Assembly: GCA_937915515.1 (NCBI GenBank)
Contig: CALGIK010000220.1
Span: 1-7,774 of the forward strand
Length of the DNA: 7,774 nt
Source: an uncultured Clostridia bacterium
GTDB lineage: Bacteria > Bacillota > Clostridia > Christensenellales > CAG-314
Direction of reading: 5' to 3'
Shown here piece after piece: positions 5,309 through 7,774 of this stretch. Numbering within the stretch: the first letter of the stretch is position 1; each line of letters begins with the position of its first letter. The notes below the pieces were generated by a model that saw only the letters and a program-made list of their open reading frames with translations, searched no databases and was not told the DNA's origin. The translations under genes and the position numbers were made by a program.

Positions 5309-6691
5309 TTATTCACACAATTTTGTATCAAAATACTTAACGAGATATTCCTCTTTTATTCTCTTTAACTCGGCGCGCGGCAGCAGTTTAAGTAATTGCC
5401 AACCCAGCTCCAAAGTTTCCTCTATGGTGCGATTAGTCTCAAAACCTTGCGAAACATAACGGTTTTCGAACTCAACGGCAAAGGAAGCAAATATTTTATC
5501 TGTACTGCTTAAAGCAGCATCGCCTAAAATAGCCGCAAGTTCCTTAGCTTCCTTGCCTCTTGCATATGCCGCAAAAAGCTGATTCATCGTGTCGGCATGG
5601 TCCTCTCGTGTTTTGTTTTTGCCTATGCCTTTGTCTTTTAAGCGGGAAAGGCTCGGCAAAACATCGATAGGGGGCGTTATGCCTTTTTTATATAATTCCC
5701 TCGACAAAATAATTTGTCCTTCAGTGATATAACCCGTCAAATCGGGGATAGGGTGAGTCTTGTCGTCTTCGGGCATCGTCAAAATAGGAATTTGCGTTAT
5801 ACTGCCGTTTTTGCCCTTAATACGTCCCGCACGCTCATAAATAGTGGCTAAGTCGGTGTACAAATACCCCGGATACCCTCTGCGCCCGGGGATTTCCTTC
5901 CTCGCGGCGGAGACTTCACGCAAAGCCTCGGCATAGTTTGTTATATCCGTCAAAATAACCAAAACGTGCATGTCTTTTTCGAATGCCAAATATTCCGCAC
6001 AGGTAAGCGCCATACGAGGGGTTGCGATACGCTCAATTGCAGGGTCGTTAGCCAAATTGGTAAACAGCACGGTACGCTCAATTGCGCCCGTCTTGCGGAA
6101 GTCGCTGATAAAATAATCCGCTTCCTCAAAGGTAATGCCTATTGCGCCAAAAACAACGGCAAATTTTTCCTCCTTGCCCAAAACTTTTGCTTGGCGCGCT
6201 ATCTGAGCAGCCAATTGAGCATGCGGCAAACCGCTCATGCTAAATACTGGGAGTTTTTGTCCTCTTACCAAAGTGTTTAGTCCGTCAATAGCCGATATGC
6301 CTGTCTGAATAAACTGATTGGGATAATCTCTTGCGGCGGGGTTTATAGGTTCGCCGTTTATGTCAAGGAATTTTTCCGCAATTAAAGGCTCTCCGCCGTC
6401 ACGAGGACGTCCCATGCCGTCAAAAACTCTGCCAAGCATATCTTCGGAAACGGCAAGCTCTAAGCTTTTGCCCAAAAAGCGGGCTTTGCTTGTCGAAATT
6501 TCTAACCCATGACTGCTTTCAAAAAGCTGCACCAATGCTCTGTCGCCGTTGACTTCGAGGACTTTGCCGGCACGTGTTTGTCCGTTTTTTTGTACTATCT
6601 GCACCAGTTCGTTATATTTTACGCCCGTTACGCCTTCGACCAACATCAACGGTCCGACGACTTCCTTAATGGTTTTATATTCCTTAATCAT
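5309..6691 (-). CDS. ntpB: V-type ATP synthase subunit B
   Basis: The B subunit alternates with A in the hexameric head of the V/A-type ATPase; it binds nucleotide at the interface but is non-catalytic. The 460 residues are full family length. The N-terminal beta-barrel spans about 1-75 ([15 protein letters not shown]), then the nucleotide-binding domain with [18 protein letters not shown] (151-168), where a catalytic subunit would have a GKT P-loop. Its absence marks this as B, not [15 protein letters not shown] (181-194) and [20 protein letters not shown] (248-267) are typical, and the ATP synthase alpha/beta signature [10 protein letters not shown] occupies 340-349. ATG at 6691 overlaps the ntpA stop (ATGA), with CGGAG ten bases upstream, a coupled arrangement. 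It is followed two bases later by ntpD. Intact. Confidence 0.97.
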   Translation of the reverse strand: MIKEYKTIKEVVGPLMLVEGVTGVKYNELVQIVQKNGQTRAGKVLEVNGDRALVQLFESSHGLEISTSKARFLGKSLELAVSEDMLGRVFDGMGRPRDGGEPLIAEKFLDINGEPINPAARDYPNQFIQTGISAIDGLNTLVRGQKLPVFSMSGLPHAQLAAQIARQAKVLGKEEKFAVVFGAIGITFEEADYFISDFRKTGAIERTVLFTNLANDPAIERIATPRMALTCAEYLAFEKDMHVLVILTDITNYAEALREVSAARKEIPGRRGYPGYLYTDLATIYERAGRIKGKNGSITQIPILTMPEDDKTHPIPDLTGYITEGQIILSRELYKKGITPPIDVLPSLSRLKDKGIGKNKTREDHADTMNQLFAAYARGKEAKELAAILGDAALSSTDKIFASFAVEFENRYVSQGFETNRTIEETLELGWQLLKLLPRAELKRIKEEYLVKYFDTKLCE

Positions 6692-7734
6692 AAGTTTTCA
6701 TCTCCGTGGGTCAGCGCCCTTATTTGGCTTGCTATTTCGTTTAGTATATTGTCTAAAGCCGATAAGTTGTCTTCTGTGACATATTTTGCTCTGCCGATTT
6801 TTTCCATACAGGGCAAATTTAATATCTCATCCAAATCGGCATAATTATTTAAAGCTTTGCGTGCTTCTTTATCAAATTCCCTGATTATTTTAATAAGCTT
6901 GTACTGCTTAGTCAGCGACGTATAGGTATCCACCTCGTGAAAAGCGTTTTGGTGCAAATAGTCTTCTCTGATTATTTTTGCCGTCTCCATAGTAAGCCTG
7001 TCATTATCAGACAGAGCATCCATACCGATAAGACGGACAATTTCCTCCAGCTCGGCTTCCTCCTGCAAAATCATATTGATAAACTGGCGCAGTTGGCTGT
7101 AATCGGGAGCTATGTTTTCGTTAAACCATTCCTTCATATTGTCGGCATACAAACTGTAACTTATCATCCAGTCAATAGCGGGAAAGTGCCTTCTGTAAGC
7201 TAGTTGCGCCGACAATCCCCAGAATACTTTTACAATGCGCAAAGTTGCTTGACTGACAGGCTCTGATAAGTCGCCTCCTGCAGGCGATACCGCACCGATT
7301 GCCGTGATACTTCCTTCTCTGTCCTCTTTGCCTAAAACCTTAACAACGCCCGCACGTTCGTAATACTCCGCTAAGCGGCTGCTTAAATATGCGGGATAAC
7401 CTTCCTCGCCGGGCATTTCTTCCAGTCTGCCGCTCATCTCTCTTAATGCTTCCGCCCAGCGTGAAGTACTGTCCGCCATAATGGCTACGTTGTAACCCAT
7501 ATCCCTAAAATATTCCGCTATGGTTATACCCGTATAAATTGACGCTTCTCTCGCCGCAACAGGCATATCCGAAGTATTGGCAATTAAAACCGTACGCTTC
7601 ATAAGCGGTTCGCCTGTTTTGGGGTCACGGAGTTCGGGGAATTCGTTTAAAACGTCCGTCATCTCATTGCCGCGTTCGCCGCAGCCTACGTATACTATAA
7701 TTTGGGCATCCGCCCATTTAGAAAGCTGGTGTTC
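6688..7734 (-). CDS. ntpA: V-type ATP synthase subunit A (5' end missing)
   Basis: Catalytic subunit of the V/A-type ATPase head, hydrolysing or making ATP. About 348 C-terminal residues are present of a family of roughly 590. The frame is collinear with the family from [20 protein letters not shown] through [15 protein letters not shown], the Walker-B-containing [42 protein letters not shown] and [12 protein letters not shown] to the helical C-terminal domain. The ATG at 7662 is internal (the Met of GNEMTDV) and is not the true start. The P-loop (GxxGxGKT), which should lie some ten residues upstream of EHQ, and the N-terminal domains are missing because the window ends in a fold-back inverted repeat: beyond 7734 the sequence is the reverse complement of the gene and brings an in-frame TAG at 7747-7749. 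The gene is therefore truncated by the sequence end, probably not a natural pseudogene. Its TGA overlaps the ntpB start by four bases. Confidence 0.95.
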   Translation of the reverse strand, partial: EHQLSKWADAQIIVYVGCGERGNEMTDVLNEFPELRDPKTGEPLMKRTVLIANTSDMPVAAREASIYTGITIAEYFRDMGYNVAIMADSTSRWAEALREMSGRLEEMPGEEGYPAYLSSRLAEYYERAGVVKVLGKEDREGSITAIGAVSPAGGDLSEPVSQATLRIVKVFWGLSAQLAYRRHFPAIDWMISYSLYADNMKEWFNENIAPDYSQLRQFINMILQEEAELEEIVRLIGMDALSDNDRLTMETAKIIREDYLHQNAFHEVDTYTSLTKQYKLIKIIREFDKEARKALNNYADLDEILNLPCMEKIGRAKYVTEDNLSALDNILNEIASQIRALTHGDENL

Positions 7735-7774
7735 AGCACCAGCTTTCTAAATGGGCGGATGCCCAAATTATAGT
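7694..7774. repeat. Perfect 38-bp inverted repeat at the window end (fold-back)
   Basis: Arms at 7694-7731 and 7737-7774 are exact reverse complements, with the five-base loop TTCAG between. The left arm is real ntpA coding sequence (encoding [12 protein letters not shown] and part of the next codons); the right arm is its mirror image and stops exactly at the last base. Such a structure at a sequence end inside a conserved gene is the usual mark of a chimeric fold-back from amplification or an assembly hairpin. It resembles a terminator only by accident: no T run follows and it lies within coding sequence. Confidence 0.95.

Noticed and set aside
5966..6844. Plus-strand open frames opposite ntpB and ntpA
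   Set aside because: Antisense to strongly conserved ATPase genes and without recognisable features.
7694..7774. Palindrome interpreted as a transposon end, a hairpin telomere or a terminator
   Set aside because: One arm is conserved ntpA coding sequence and the other its exact mirror ending at the last base, which fits a fold-back artefact better than any of these.

Overview
The window looks like a piece of a low-GC Firmicutes (Clostridia-like) genome, possibly from an uncultured or metagenomic source. The grounds are a Bacillus-type pyrimidine-nucleoside phosphorylase, a bacterial V/A-type ATPase operon in the order A-B-D, AGGAG-type ribosome binding sites and an AT-rich intergenic style. 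Taxonomy is inference; there is no rRNA or other marker here.

Layout: (1) 13-1323, plus strand: pyrimidine-nucleoside phosphorylase, intact. (2) 1372-4613, minus strand: a visibly AT-richer accessory island of small membrane-protein genes mixed with broken pieces. In its own transcription direction it contains a 97-aa three-helix membrane protein, a headless fragment of an RHS/YD-repeat core, a 173-aa two-helix protein, a 27-aa overlapping micro-ORF, a 113-aa three-helix membrane protein, a 41-codon tail-like remnant, a 168-aa membrane protein, a decayed partial duplicate of the 113-aa gene running into a 37-codon tail-like remnant, and a 183-aa membrane protein ending near a weak terminator. 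(3) 4641-7774, minus strand: the end of a V-type ATPase operon, ntpA (5' end missing), ntpB and ntpD, tightly packed (4-bp overlap, then a 2-bp gap) and closed by a good intrinsic terminator. Phosphorylase and island are convergent.

The most interesting part is the island. RHS proteins are polymorphic toxins whose C-terminal tips are swapped by recombination, leaving displaced tips and immunity genes behind. Here a core fragment lacks both the body and the tip of the protein. Three of the following membrane-protein genes (113, 168 and 183 aa) are each preceded by a short reading frame that looks like the extreme C-terminus of a lost protein, and a ~190-bp direct repeat joins two of these modules. 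I read this as a graveyard of RHS toxin tips with surviving orphan immunity genes. The RHS fragment and the repeat are directly visible; the immunity role is inferred.

The last 81 bases form a perfect 38-bp inverted repeat with a 5-base loop that ends exactly at the window end and breaks the ntpA frame within conserved catalytic-domain sequence. It is best explained as a fold-back assembly or amplification artefact, not biology.
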